Source of the DNA: Leptoclinus maculatus
Taxonomy: Eukaryota; Chordata; Actinopteri; Perciformes; Stichaeidae
Direction of reading: 5' to 3'
DNA: 64,000 nucleotides
Assembly: GCA_032191485.1 (NCBI GenBank)
Contig: JAVDOI010000019.1
Span: 11,833,418-11,897,417 of the forward strand
The notes under the pieces are model-generated. The model saw nothing but the letters and a program-made list of their open reading frames with translations, was not told the origin of the DNA and ran no database searches. Of the stretch, positions 1 through 13,945 are shown piece after piece. A program made the position numbers and the translations under genes. Within the stretch, counting starts at the first letter, position 1, and the number at the start of each line of letters is the position of its first letter.

Positions 1-3000
1 TGTAGTGCTACTTATCAGTCTAGATTGTTTTGAGCACATTTCCTCTGTTACTTCGTCCTTTCTGAGGGTCTCAGGGTTCAGCATTATAGACCACATTGTG
101 CTGCTAACGGGGATGAGTAAATAAAATGGTGCCAGAGCTAGTCTGTTTGCAGAGGCTGCAAGCTACAGCAGCAGCCGATAGGATCTTCTCGGCCCCCGTG
201 GAACAAAACATCAAGTTGATGCACGACTTCTCCACCGTGTCTCCACAGTATTGAACTTCCTCTCCCCCTTCCTCCTTTCGTACGAGCCCCGAAGCTGATC
301 GTGACCTTTTACTTTGCCAGGGAAGAGAGAGAGAGAAACACAAGCAGGTCTTACTGCCGCATGCTTGTACGAGATGGGTCCTATGATTGCTATTCATTAC
401 ATGTCCAGTGCCTCGCATTTTATGGATTTCAGTGTGTTTAACCAAACATTGATTCAGTGGCTCTATTATGTCATGGCAGTCATATAGTAGGTAATGCTTG
501 GCAAGCGCTAGTGGTAATTAAACAAACATGCCAAAGCCCTGTCATTAAAGCTCCATTCCTGCAGCATGATCATCGAATTGGCCGAATGTTATGATCCCGC
601 ATTGAAAATAAGGCCTGAAGGGTGCGTTCAAGGACCCGCTTCGCTGTTTGTTATCTCCTCCCCTCTTCACCGCAGTCATACTGGTGACCAAATCTATGAG
701 TCATACTATTTCTCTTCAGGGTGCTTGAAAGCTTGAAGTTTGAGGTCTGTGGCAGAGGCTGACGTACTCCACAGAAGAATGTACTTGAATGAATGAATGA
801 ATGAATGAATTACTCGGGAGATCAAAGCAATAATCATCACATCAAGGAAAATAACACAAAATCTAGGTTGGGCAGCACATAATCAGTTTTGAGCTCATTA
901 CAAAAGGAGATTTTATTCATTACCTGTGAGTCAGTTTAACATTTCAAAAAGCCCTCTTTTACCCGTGAAAGCAGAATTGCTTCACGGAACCCTTTTACAA
1001 AAATCTCTATCGAGTCATCTCAGTTGATGTTCAACCCAGTCGCCATAATATAATGTTGGCATTGTGCGTGTCTGCAAAACACGGATAGATTGAATCTTGA
1101 CGTTTCATATTTCTACCTGTCAATGTTATAGTGTTTGAACCGCTTGTGGTGCCTTTGTTGTTTTTTAAACTGCATTCTCAATTATGTTTAGGCAACACAG
1201 CTACTTGGTTAGGTTTAGTAAAAGATCATGGTTTAAATAAGTATATTACTTTTGAATTCACACCGGACATGAACACCTGTCTCCTGGGTGAAAGTCCTGT
1301 GTTTGACCCATCCAGCCACTTCACCCTTCTTCTTACGCAGACTTTGATTGAACGTGTTTGTGATACGTCAAGAATAGAATACATAGAAGTGTTTTTTAAC
1401 AATGTTATCCACCTGTGGGTGTATGTACTTAAATACCACAATGCACAATGTCTGTCTTGCGGTGCAATATATATTTCTAAATATAGAAATCCAGATTTAC
1501 TCCATGTGAGGAAATCTGGCGGATGAAGGGGCCAACAGGGTTGCCAGTTTTAGAAACATGGTTATTCAGAGATAATACTGGCATGAAATATTTAAAGGCT
1601 CACCTTCTGTCTCACAGCTAAAGGTCTTGAGCCTGATTCTTTCCCCGGCAGGTAATGTTCTAAATTGTTGTATTACTTATATTATGTTTCTGTAATTTTC
1701 GGAGCGATGAGTCTTGTTTTGATCTAATTTGTAATTAATTGAAGGAAGAGGACTAAATCAAGGACATTGCCGATGTAATTGATAGCTGCTGTCTGCTAAT
1801 GGAGAATGTGACTCCACATGTGGGCGGTAATAAAAGGAAAAACAGTTTCCAAGGAAACAAACACATGTGCTGTTGTTTTCCCTGATAGTCTGGATTTGAA
1901 TCATTGTTTTCTGTTTTTCAAATGGAAAATAGCTTCAGGTTTTATGTCACCCGTTTTGTCTCAAAGTAATGATTTGTTAAATACGATGTCTGAACAAGTC
2001 TATTTCTGAGCATTGAGAAGGAAATGGGCTTAATTACACTGTTTACCATTCCAGCCATGATGCAGAGCCCACTTCTGGCTTTTTAAAGCGAGACATTTGA
2101 CAGAGTACTCTGACATGTGGTTGTTTAATTCCAGACATCTGATGGTAAAAAGCCAGAAATCATCTGATGTTATTGGTGCTCATTGTAGGTAGTAGTTTGA
2201 ACGGGGATAGGCTGGAAAAGTTGACAACCTGGAGTAGATGTTCACTCAGTGTTGATGGTAAATGTAGTCAATTGAAGAAATAAATCCCTTTGTGCGTGCT
2301 GTCCATGGTTAATGCAGCCTTGGCCTCTCTGCTGCCGTATACTCTGGCTCCAATAAATACAATGATAATAAATAATGGAAAATGTCAAATCAATAATTTG
2401 ACATCAATGAATTTGAATAATTTCCTCTGCACTCATATTTCGGTGATGCCATTCTGTCTGTTTGCAATACACGCAAAGAGAATAAGGAAGTTCAGTTTTT
2501 GAGCAGCATCTAGAGCACTCAAAGCACTAATTCAGAAGTTCACAAGAGTGTTAAGGAAAGCAGGGTTTACCTTTCTGTTAATTATTGGATAATTTGATCC
2601 CTCTGTAAGCTGTATTCAAAAACAACCTGATCATACTTCATACACACTTGAAGCAGGCGGCGATGGGCCACATGTGGGGTTACAAGCCAAACAGAGTGTG
2701 AACCTCTTCTCTAGTCTACCTGCCGGGATGTAGAATAGATCGAGAGGTCTTGTTTTTTATCCTGCAGAATTTCCTTTTTTATTTCTCTCCCCTTTCATAA
2801 ATTCTCTACATGAATCACCTGGTTGCCATCATTCACTACGTTGGAAGATGGCAAGGCCAGTGATGACTGACTGTCAGTGGAGGGAATAATCCGTTTCGGT
2901 TTACTATGGTAACAACTCAGAGGAGAAGAATACTTGTTTCCAAGGCGATGTGTGTTGCTAGATCACAGTTGAGGTAGAGGGGAGGGGAAGATGCTCCGCC

Positions 3001-5041
3001 CTCGAAGTGGCCTCGATTTTTTTCAAAAACCCGCGCTTCATCAAGTCATGTCATTAGGAGGCGCTCATCTGATTGTAGCTCTCTCAGGAAGAACAGGAGA
3101 TAAATGTGTTCTCTGCAGCAATCAGTTAAATACAGAGAAATGTTGTTCGAGTCGATCAAATATAGGAAGAGATGATCTCTGGAGCAGATTCAAGTGGTTT
3201 GTTCCTTCCGTCCTCATCTGGTTTTCATCTCAATCCTAATTGTAATGATGCTTTGTACGGTTTCATAATCCAGAGATCCTGAAGATTACGCGTGGAAATG
3301 GAACACAGAACTCTTATACAATAAAAAGGAGTCAACGGGAGTCTATGTTCAGTGCTTATGCTTATTCTGTTAATGAATCATTGATGGTGGCTCTCCTCAC
3401 ATGCTATAGGTTCAAAGTCATTTCAGAAATCCTCCTTCACTTGAGGTCTTCACAGATTACACGATACGAGAGCTCGTAATATGTCCGGGCTGCTTAGCTG
3501 CCGAGATCCCAGTTTTAATTAAGGACTTTTGTCTGGGGAAGCCAGCCCCAGTGTTAATAACGGGGGACAGGCAGTGGGAGGACTTGGGAGGGATATAAAT
3601 AGCAGCTTTTTTGTAGGCTAGGATTCCCTGTCGGGTTGGAGCCAAGCTCGTAGCAGATCACGCCAGCCGATTAGCATAGACATGCCCCCGTGGCTGTGGA
3701 TGCAGATGTGCCTCTGTGATGTTGTGTCTGTGTGGTGGGGAAACAAACCTTGTTCCTCAGTATATCCTGTCTCCAAGGCTCTTATTTGCATTATATGTGT
3801 GTTTAGGTGAGCGCACAAACATGCAATATATATGCGTTGAAGTCTCTCAAGCTGACTTGAGTTGTGATTTTGGGGGTCAGCATGGGGATTTGCTTTGAAT
3901 GAACAGGTACACCCTCACAGTTCTCTCGGTTTTGCTCTTTGAGATGAAGGAAAATACGGCTGCTCAAGGTCAATCCGTCCTGCTGCAAAGTCAATCATCA
4001 CAATGGATCTTGATTTTTTTTTTTCCTCCCTTGGCTCCTCAACAGCAGCTTTTTGAAGCAGCTTTGTGTGTCTAACATTGTGTTGCTAGTGTGTGTGTGC
4101 GCACTGCGAATGAAGGGTGTGTTTAAGAAGAACAATGAGGACCATCAATGAAATGAACCCGTGCATTTGGGACTTGTAAGAACATGTATCCTTGTGGCCT
4201 TGTTTCTCCCTTTGACAGCAGTTTCCTGAAATCTTATCGGTGTTTACCAATCTTATTTCTGCAAAGTTGCATGCGTGGAACAACCCAGCATGCTTCAAAT
4301 GGGACAAATGAATTACTATAAAGGGTGCACAACACGTTTTTACTATTCTAAGTGGATTGGTTTACAATATTAAGTCGAATTTGCATTTTAAAATATCCCT
4401 TATCAGCCATTTATTGCCAGCTTTTAGAAGAAAGGCTTCTTCTTCTTCTTCACAGCATGAGCCTCTATTCTTAGCCGCAACCAGCAGCAGTCCTGTGTAC
4501 ATTACAGTAAGTCAGAGCCACCAAACTCCTGCGTGTCTGGTTTTGTTAATGATAAACGTAGTGAACATTACAGAGATGGTGTCAGAATAAAGTCCACGCT
4601 TTATAGAAACTGTTCTATGTAAGCATGATCTGTGATATGTGGCAGGCAGGGTTCATTACAGTAATGTAAATTGCCAGAACAAGCAAACATTGATTTGTTC
4701 ATCAGAGACTTTGATTACATTGCTCCAGTGATTGTAAACGGCGTTCAATTACGGATTATTCCATCGCAGAATGCTTACATCGCACATGTACAAACTGCTT
4801 TTTAATAAGCCGGTGTCTTAGACAGAGAAATGTCTCGTGCTCTGCTTTTAACAATCGGACGAAACCTTCTTTGTTGGTGTTGGAACAATATCAACCTTGA
4901 ACGCCTTCATTGTGAAAATAATATAGAAACGTTGCTGCCGTTTCATCAAATATAGTTTTGTCTATAAAGATGGAACAAACCTTGGCGATGGAGCGCACAA
5001 TGTGTGGCGTGCTTCAGAGCTCATATTTCACCCGCTGTGGC

Positions 5042-5360
5042 ATAAATCTGGCAACCCCAACAGCAGACGAGAGCCTTTGGTTCATATCTGTCAACCTGCT
5101 GATGCCTGCAACTTGAGACCGAGCCGGGAACCCAGTAACCGTTGAGGTTTAAAGGCGGCGTTGGCGTCCCTCTAACCCCGGGGACTCTGACACATATCTG
5201 ACAACCTTCGGTAGCCCCTGGAGATTTCAGACACATATCTGGCAACGCTTCACCCCAGCAGGGCTCGCTCCACATGGTGCATCTCGATCTGGCAACGCAA
5301 CGGCCTCAGAAACACCACAGGGGGGAGCAGACTGGTGCAGAGGATGGAACTGGCAACCCA
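5042..5360 (+). repeat. Degenerate TCTGGCAAC-type repeat cluster
   Basis: Six copies of ATCTG(G/A/T)CAAC or close variants at irregular spacing of 38-106 bp (near 5,046, 5,084, 5,190, 5,235, 5,287 and 5,348). The sequence between copies is unrelated. Confidence 0.5.
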
Positions 5361-8300
5361 CCAGGATTGGCCAGTTTCTGCTGTTGCATGTTTGGCCTTT
5401 TTTTGGAATTTACACAAGGCAGCTATGACAACAAAGTTGTACCCTTAGTGTGGCATATAGCTGCTTAGAGATCTATCTCAGCAGTGTTATGGTGGAAAGG
5501 TGCTGGAAGATCTGTTATTCATTAAATCAGTGAGATTAACAACTATAATTATAGTATTACAGATGCCCTTTGTAAAGGGAGGGCTCAACTAAATAATAAC
5601 GGAATAAATCTGTGTGTAATCATGTAAAGAAGGTCAGGTGTGTTCGTGTAAAGAGAGAGAGAGAGTCTTTAGAACAATGGGGCAGTGGAACAACCCTGCT
5701 GGTTGGCAAACGGCTTGCTGACTTGTGGTTTTCTTGATTCCACTGTTTTGCAGTATATACTGTGTAAGAGTGCGTATTGTGTTATAATGCAGGTGGATTT
5801 GATACAGATGTGGCTTAGTGTCATCTAAACCCTTCTAGGATTCCATTCAGAGCTGTTTTTAGATCCACCCTCATGTATTATTGAACCAGCTTTCGAGTGC
5901 TATATCTGTCATATTCTTCCTCGACAGCACATCCTGCAGCATATCAGGCCTTTGTTTACCCTTGACGTGACCCCACCACCACCGCCACATTAAGATGCCA
6001 CTAGGGAGCCTCTGCACTCGTTTGTGCCTTCCTTTCCGTACTCTGGTCTGATGAACACCAGATGCCGCATGCTGAAGTATAGTGGTGTGCATCCACCTGG
6101 CAGGCATAGAAAGGGTAGTTCTATCTCACCAGTGTGTGATGCGTGAGATTTATCTGCCTGCAGATTTCCGCCCTGTCGTGCTTTTGTTGTGTAGCACTCA
6201 CGGAGGGACCTTACTGTCATATCTACCCTCCCAGTTTTTACCAGATAGTTTGCCATTTAAAGGCTCATAAAAGAGCTTCACACAGCAGCATATTTGCTGC
6301 CTCAGAATGCTCCGTGAGTAAATCTGTCGCCCTCTGAACGCGTGACTCCGGCAGGACGGCGGCCCTGCGATGCTCGGCGGTGCGAACCAAGACGGAGAGC
6401 AATTGTGCTCTGTAGGCATGTGGGGCAGCTGGGATGAGAGAGAGAGAGAGAGAGAGAGTAATCCCTTTCTTCTGCACCAACACAGCCCTGTCAGAGCACC
6501 GGCCAGAGCTGCTGCAGCCAACCAACAAAGACTTCCTGGATGCTCTCTTGTCACTGCAGGGACCGGGGCCTGTTAGGTTGAGTTTTACTGCTTGTTGGGG
6601 GAACATATAAGGGCTGAGAACAGATTCATGTGTTTTTCTAGTGTGATTCAACAGAGACAAACGTACCACATTAACCCGCCACGTACAAGTGAGGGAGTTG
6701 TGTCTTGCAGCATGTGAGCTGCATGGGGTGGGGTGATGGATGCTGCTTGTAACGGGACACTGGGGCCAAAAACTCAGGCAAGCAAGCAAAGCAAAACATC
6801 TGTCCGACAAGCCCCCCGAGGGTCTCGGGGACATTAGCCTCACAAGGACAGTGCTCTCAGTCTGTGCACCCCCAGCACACATCATCTGTTCAGTGTGTAT
6901 GCGTGCTGCATGTGTTAAGTGCAGCTTCCCCCTTCCCCACTTCCTATCGTCTCTCTCCAGAACTCATCCACAAACAAGTGTGACATGTGCGTGACGTGTT
7001 CACATGCTGAGTGTGATCTGCTTTAGCTTAAGGTTCTAGTAATGTTACGAAGTCAGCTGATTTTGGTCGGTCCCTGTGGACAAAAGCGATACTGCTCGCG
7101 GCTGGAGGTCCGTCCACGTTTCCTTATCTCCGCCCCTCTGCCTGGCTGCCAGCAGACATCATTATCATCTCACTCTGCCTCGGTTAATGTTTGATTTCTG
7201 CCTGACTAGATGCTCTGCATCGGAAGAAGCAGGGATCTGATCATAAACTTGGCCTGTTTAGTAAACAGCTGTGTGAACTTTAGATGGACACAAACGATTG
7301 TTCATCCACGTACAAGAGAGAGAATTGTTTTGATCGGTGTGTGGCTCTGAATGCCGCTCCCTGAATTGGGGCTGACTCTCGGGCGGTCTGCAGACCTTTT
7401 ATAAAATGCCAGAGATTCACAGCACCAGGCCTTCAACACTAATTCATTTTGAACAGCGCCAGAGGCCATTTGACTTTCAGTGTTTACCTGCAGAGAGACA
7501 GCGAGAAACGGGGAGGAAATACTGGTGTTAGAGAGAGTGTGTGTATCAGCACGTCTCCTCCTGTTATCGTCACTGCCAATCGAATATGCACATGTACTTC
7601 TGCCAACGCAGAGGTGATTGAATACACATCAAGGTATCTTCTTTTTTTTTTTTTCTCAAATCCCGTCGTCGGTGCTTTTTTAAGGAGCAGCCGTATGACA
7701 TGAAAACCTTCTCATCCCGGGTGGTTTGACCTTTAAAAGCCAACACTGCCGCTGCAAGACAGCGTGGATGATACAGGGGTATTTGGCAGGGTTCGGTGAT
7801 GCTATGAATGGCTATTTCCTAAGTCGGCTTTTGGATCCAACTTCAGTCACCGTGGCTCATCGAGAAAGCCCGCAGGGCGCCTCGGATACCATCTCGCCTC
7901 ACGTCCACGACTGTGATTTTTTCACTCTAGTCCATATAATTCATGTAGGAATCCTGTGAACTGTGCAGAAGAAGAGGGCTGGAGGAGAGCGATAACGCCG
8001 CCGCCGCCGCCTGCACAAAGACGGCTCAGATGACAAGAGCAGGAAACGGAGACGAAGACACGACTTTGTATTAGATGGTTTTAATGATGATCTAACCACT
8101 GGTTCCTCAATTCCCCAGACATATTGTATATGAGCGGACACTAAATACCAGTGTATGTGTAGTAGTCATTTAGACCTCTAGTTCCATCTTGACATGCATC
8201 TAGTCTAGGTTTGAAATAATCTTTAATTTTTGTCACCACCAAAAAAAGTCTTTCTTCTCCAGTAGATTCAACAGAAACATCTGTATCTCTGTTAATCAGG

Positions 8301-9082
8301 GTGATCCACAGACCACATGTTCAATGGTTTTGTAGGCACCAAAGACCCTTAGAATAGGACGTGGTCACCGTTTATGGACTACGGGTTCGAAGCATTGACT
8401 TCGGCATTTTGGCCGTTGCCGTCTTGTTTTTTTCCAACCAAAACCAAATTCCATCCCCCTTCATTTTATTTGGATATCTTTGTTGTTGTTTTTTTTGGCG
8501 GAACCTGTAAAGCAGTAGCCGTAATGCCAGCGATGTACTGTAATCTCTCCCTGAGCACCGTTCACTCTGCTGTACGGTAATTGTTAATTCATGCCGTTTG
8601 ATATTTACAAGCCATTTAGCTTTAATGCCAGTGTCCAGCACTAAAGTGACACTAAAGCTCATACGATGTTTTACTGTTGACCATAAACCGCCGATGGAGA
8701 GTATGTGATCACCTTGATGGTTTTGAGGAGCCATTAGACGATGTTATGCTCTCATCGGTGTCGTCAAAGAGTAGTAAATGTTTAACTTTTATACATAATT
8801 CACATAAACCCATTGAGAGCTAAAGAGATGCTGAAGCAGTTCTAGCTCTGCGCAGGCATTCTGTCATTTCTTATTCTGTTCTTGTCTTCTTCTTCGGCGG
8901 CATATATTTGTGCCTTATTTCCAAGGATTTTTCCATTTAATCTTTGGGTTTCAGATTGCTTTGCTTTCAACGGTCTGTGATAAATGAAGTCAAGGTTTTA
9001 GGTCAGTAGGGCCTCGAACTCTCTGAGGATCTCCTTTCAGCCTCTGTTTGAGACAAAACACCAAGGCCAGAAAGCAGGAGGC

Positions 9083-9150
9083 GAGGAGGAGGAGGAGGAG
9101 GAGGAGGGGGAGGAGGAGGAGGAGGAGGGGGAGGAGGAGGAGGAGGAGGT
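9083..9150 (+). repeat. (GGA)n microsatellite
   Basis: About 68 bases of almost pure GGA/GGG on the plus strand. Confidence 0.95.
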
Positions 9151-12100
9151 GTCGAGGGGTCAAAAAAGTACAAATCACTTATTTCGTGTCTGCTGCGTTC
9201 GGCGCCTAAGCGAGTAGATTGAGAGGGGGTCAGAGATCTAGCTCTGTCTTTGTATGTATTGCGTAGTTTTCTGTCACATTCGCTCTAAAGCAGCTTCTAA
9301 TTTGCTTGTTAGTGTCCTGTGTCCGCCTTTAAGATCTTTTTCATATCAGCGGAACGAGATCGTCAGACCGTCTTTGATGCACAGAGGGTGTTTTGTTTGC
9401 CGAGGCTGTCGCTGGATGTTATCTGCATGGACAGGGATTGAATCATCAACGCTCCAAAGCCCACCCTCTCCTCCCTACTGTAATCTTTGCAAATCCCACC
9501 ACTTGTCTGATGAATTTTTCCCAAATGTGGCATCTCGCCGGCACCAAAAACGGCTCAGTTGCCGGGCTTGGTTATCTGCCTAACTAAAATTGCCATGCTT
9601 ATCTGGCAACTGGCTTGAAGCATCGCGTTCTGTGGCTTTTCATCTCTGCAGTGTCCAATTCATCAGCCGTTGCAGTGGAACAGCAATGTGTGGATTCGTC
9701 ACATTTCAGGCGCCTGGTGCTGCAGAACACGCTGTGACCTCCGCTCAGAGTGGAGCTGCTCATTATACCTCTGGCTCGCACGTAACGCCTCTGAACAGAC
9801 ATGAAACCAGAAATTAGTGCTGAAACAAGTTGTTTAGCAGGTTGACATAAAATACATGTCGTATCATTTTAACTTTCTATTAAAACACACTTAGTTTTCT
9901 TGCATAGTTTTCAAATAGGAGCCTTTTCTTCAGTAATTAAAGTAGGTGGACACCACACACTGTTTAGAGTAAACTTAACAGTTTGACATCGTTGTGGTCT
10001 TAGACGATTTCTTTAGTCGTTCAGCCTGTTTTTAATGCTTTTTCATGCTGAATGACTGATTTCCAAGAAACTTCTGAACACATCTCTAGTAAACAAACGA
10101 TTTAAAGCTCTTGTGTGATTCTTTGTGGAGAGACTCAACAGTGTGTAGTTGACTAAGAAAGCCCTACACACCACGTACAAAAACCTGCTTAGAATTAGAG
10201 GACAAAGCTAATTAAACTTCCTGTTTGTATCACCAACATATTGGTGGGAACTGTAGTGCTCAACAGTAATTCATATTCATCCGAAATGCTAATGCGAAAA
10301 GTGACAAAATGTATATTGTTTTGATTATGTTCCTGTAGCACAGACATTCTCCTCTATGCATTCATATACAGATATTTGCTATACTGTATTATATGTTGAA
10401 AACCTTTTGAGGATACAGACGTGTAAATAAAGGCAGGGAAAACTGAAAAGAAATAGCATAAGGTTGAAAGGGTTAATTGGTAATTAAAATATCAGTGAGC
10501 TGCAGCCCTCTACAAGACAATAATCCTATTTACCAGCTAAACTAGAATAATAGGACACAAGGTCGTCAGCCATGAGAATCTTCTGCTGCTGCTGTACGAG
10601 GCCAACGACAGTCACAGCACATCAACCGAGAGCCGCTCTGCTGCTGTTGTGTCCCTGGAAACTGGAACTATTTGTCCCCTTTGGAGCGCTGTGCTCACCG
10701 TGGGTAAGAGATGATGGATGGTCTGACATTTCCAGCCATGCTTGTTTGGGTGTTTCACAGCGATGTGCAGCTTCGTTGCTGCCTGGATGCCCCGGCGTTA
10801 TTGGGACCAAATGAAAAGAGCGCGACAGAACATTACATGTGGAAAACAAGAGAGTAGGCATTCTCGCCGGGTAATAAAACTCCCCCCCCCCCCCCCCCCT
10901 CCCTGACCTTTTTAATATGGGCACAGTATCACCATGCATTGCGGTGGCATCAATATAAGTCGGGGGAACCAATACGTTGGAGCTGAGCGAGTCACGTCGG
11001 AGAAGGGATCTCTGCGGGATACTTTCTTTCACAGCCTCGCTCTCATTTCCACAATGACTTTGCCCTCCGCGGATAGAAATCCACAGACACACAAAGACCA
11101 CAGAGATCCCTAATGTGTGAGAGGAGCACACCGACGGTTATCCCAGCTCTGGCTGATGTTGTGAGGAGAGGCTATGGAGGTGCGGCAGGTCCTTGTACGG
11201 GAGTTCAAAGGGATCACAATTAGTTATTAGGCGCTCGAAGGGTGGTACATTGTCAGGCTGTAATTTCCCCTCTCAGATTGATGACTTGGCCTCAAGGGGC
11301 CTTTACAGCATAGAGACGACCCCTCTTACCTCGCCAGCTAAAGGTTATTGTAAATCACACCCCTCCTACCCTCGATGCCATCAAACCCTCTCACACAAAC
11401 ACCCTCGCTGACCTTTCATTTCCCCTTTTTTTTTTTTTCCTGCTGTCCATGTCTGCTTCGCTTTCCCCGAAATAATCATCTCCCATCTACAAGTAGCTTT
11501 TTTTTTTTCCATTCTGCTGTTGTTTTCCTCTGTTCCCATTAAAGGCATCGGTGCAGTGACCAATCCCCCCGCTGCCCTGATAGAACATCACAGCAGGGTC
11601 GTGCAAAGTGCAGTCAGGACAACCGCTCACTGTCCTCTCCGAGAACGGCCTCTTTTGTCTCTTTTAAGCGCATTTGTTAAAAAAAAAAGTTTGACTGGCC
11701 AATTTCAAAATTAATCACAGGCAATCAAGCCGTATAAAATCAATGCATTATTCAACCGACAACGTTCAGTGGTTTCCTTTCATTCGCGGCTGGTTCGTTT
11801 TCAGTTCATGGATAATTGTGAATGATTCATTTCTGCTTGCTTCATTATGCAGAAATGGGAAGTGGCCATTAGATTTTATGTGGATGTTTGTGGAGGACAG
11901 ACAAAGACGTATAAAACCAGACATGCGTGTTGCTTTATCAAGTTGATTGTGTTCCCGTGTAGGGGAAGCAATGGGAATATAATCTCTGTATCTACATCGT
12001 ATCATCCTCCTGTGTGCTCTTTGGTTTGAGCAGCTCTTAGAAGTTGTGATGCCTCTTCCTCTTCGGGGAGTGAGCCCTCAAAACACTGGAATATTCATGT

Positions 12101-13391
12101 CCCTCACATAGGTAATAGCGATAGTACGATTGTGAGTGGAGTCGGCGCGTGTGTCCTTGCTCTTACTTTTGACAGATACACAGATGAAAGGCAACAACAT
12201 GGTTCCCGAAGAGGCTCCATTGATAGAAGCACGGCGGCGGCAGGCTGCTGTTGTAACACTTGTCGCCCACCTTCAACTCACCCGAGATGAAGAAGAGACG
12301 CGGATAACCTTCGTGAATATTTAAAGCTGAGGGAATGAGCCTGCTGGCTGAGCTGGAACTTGTGTGCAAGCGGTCCTCAAGGTCCCTCTGGCTCCTCGAT
12401 GTCCGACCTGGAGTCTCTGTGACCGATCCTACTTCATCAGCGCGACGTAGGCCAAGAATCCTGCTGGCTTCTACGAGTGATGCTGCGTGGTACTTGAAAG
12501 AAAAGTTCGAGCTTTAAAACATTATATTAGTATTGGTAAGTTGAGCCAAAGGTCTTTGTCTTCCCCCAGATCGGGATTTTAACAACCTGCAGGTTTTAAT
12601 TGATCTAATTTGAATGCTCCGACGTGATTAAAGTGATATTATTCCACTTCGGTGCAGCGTCACTCTCTTGCGTGCGTAGACATTTGTTAACTGTGGGGAA
12701 TGCAGCGTTCGTATTAATAGCAGGAGGCTCATCTCATCATTTATTTATAACCACCCTCTGTCCTGTCCTCCCTTTTTGGTCTCACACTGTAAATATACCA
12801 CCGTTTATCAAATATTAAAGGGCTACAACACAGTGGAGCTTTCTGAACCTCAGAAAAAGCACAAATATCACAATGAGGCTTCTGTCCCAGATAATGAGTG
12901 TTTGTTTTCTTTCTGTACTCCAAACTAGAGTCACGCTGCATTCACAAAGAGCTCTTTTATTGTTGCCGTGAAAGTTGTCTGAATTTGTCTAATTTATTCT
13001 TTCGGAAGACGGTGAAACTCTGCACTCTGCTCCGGCTCGTTTTCAAGCTCATCTCCCTCGTTTCTTTCGGCTTTAGAGAAGCTGCTGTTGGAGTCGGAAT
13101 GATGCTCGTCACCCATTTCTTTACAGAGATTCCTGAGGCTCGTCTGGTAGCCCTTTTTTTTTTTCTTCTTCTTCCAAGCTGCTCTCCTGCGTTTCACTCG
13201 GTGAATCAGCATGCCGTCAATCACACCACCACATCGCTGTCTCTCCTGAGAGTGATGCACAGGGTTTGTTTTTTAGTCTGGAAGCATGACTCTCCTGCAG
13301 TAGCTCAACTCCAAAAGCTAAGCAATTTTTTGCCGACAGTGGGCCCTGTCCACCATCTCATTTAGAGTTTACCTTCTAGGCAGAATCCATG

Positions 13392-13393
<2 letters not shown>

Positions 13394-13426
<33 letters not shown>
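13394..13426 (+). repeat. (CA)n microsatellite
   Basis: Perfect CA repeat of about 33 bases. Confidence 0.95.
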
Positions 13427-13893
13427 CCTGACATATTGCAGCGCGAGGCAGTTTGCCCAGGTAATGAGATGTGGGGGGGAAAGAGGGAGTTGGGAGTGGG
13501 TAACGGTCCAGCAGGTCATGGGTAGAATAGTGCTAGAGAGAGAGAGGCTCGGAGCAAAACCTCGGCCCATCCAAGTGGAATTTCATACTTCCCAGCTGTT
13601 TGAATGGACTATAAAATAAAGCTTTTTAACACTTCATCAAAACTGGCCACTGATGAAACGACCTTGGATAACATTTTGAAAGAAAGCGTTTGCGATGCGG
13701 GATTTGCCCCCGCACACTGTAGCTGATGCTTATCTTTCCTCGTTTAACAGTCAACTCAGCAATCAGAGCCTCCTCATTACCATGAACCACGGCTCTGCTG
13801 TTGTTAGCAGACACCGCTGCTGTTCGCAGCTGGGCAGCATTTTGGTAGCATCGAGGAATGTCAGCACAGCTCTCTTGAGCTCCCCCGAGGGCC

Positions 13894-13896
<3 letters not shown>

Positions 13897-13941
<45 letters not shown>
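13897..13941 (+). repeat. (GT)n microsatellite
   Basis: Perfect GT repeat of about 45 bases. Confidence 0.95.

Positions 13942-13945
<4 letters not shown>

Noticed and set aside
6265..6885. 206-codon minus-strand open frame
   Set aside because: It overlaps a GA repeat, has no family resemblance and no splice context. It is longer than most by chance but has nothing else in favour.
7449..9587. Several 60-120-codon open frames in the first 20 kb
   Set aside because: Length is within chance expectation, there are no recognisable domains, and overlapping frames occur on both strands.
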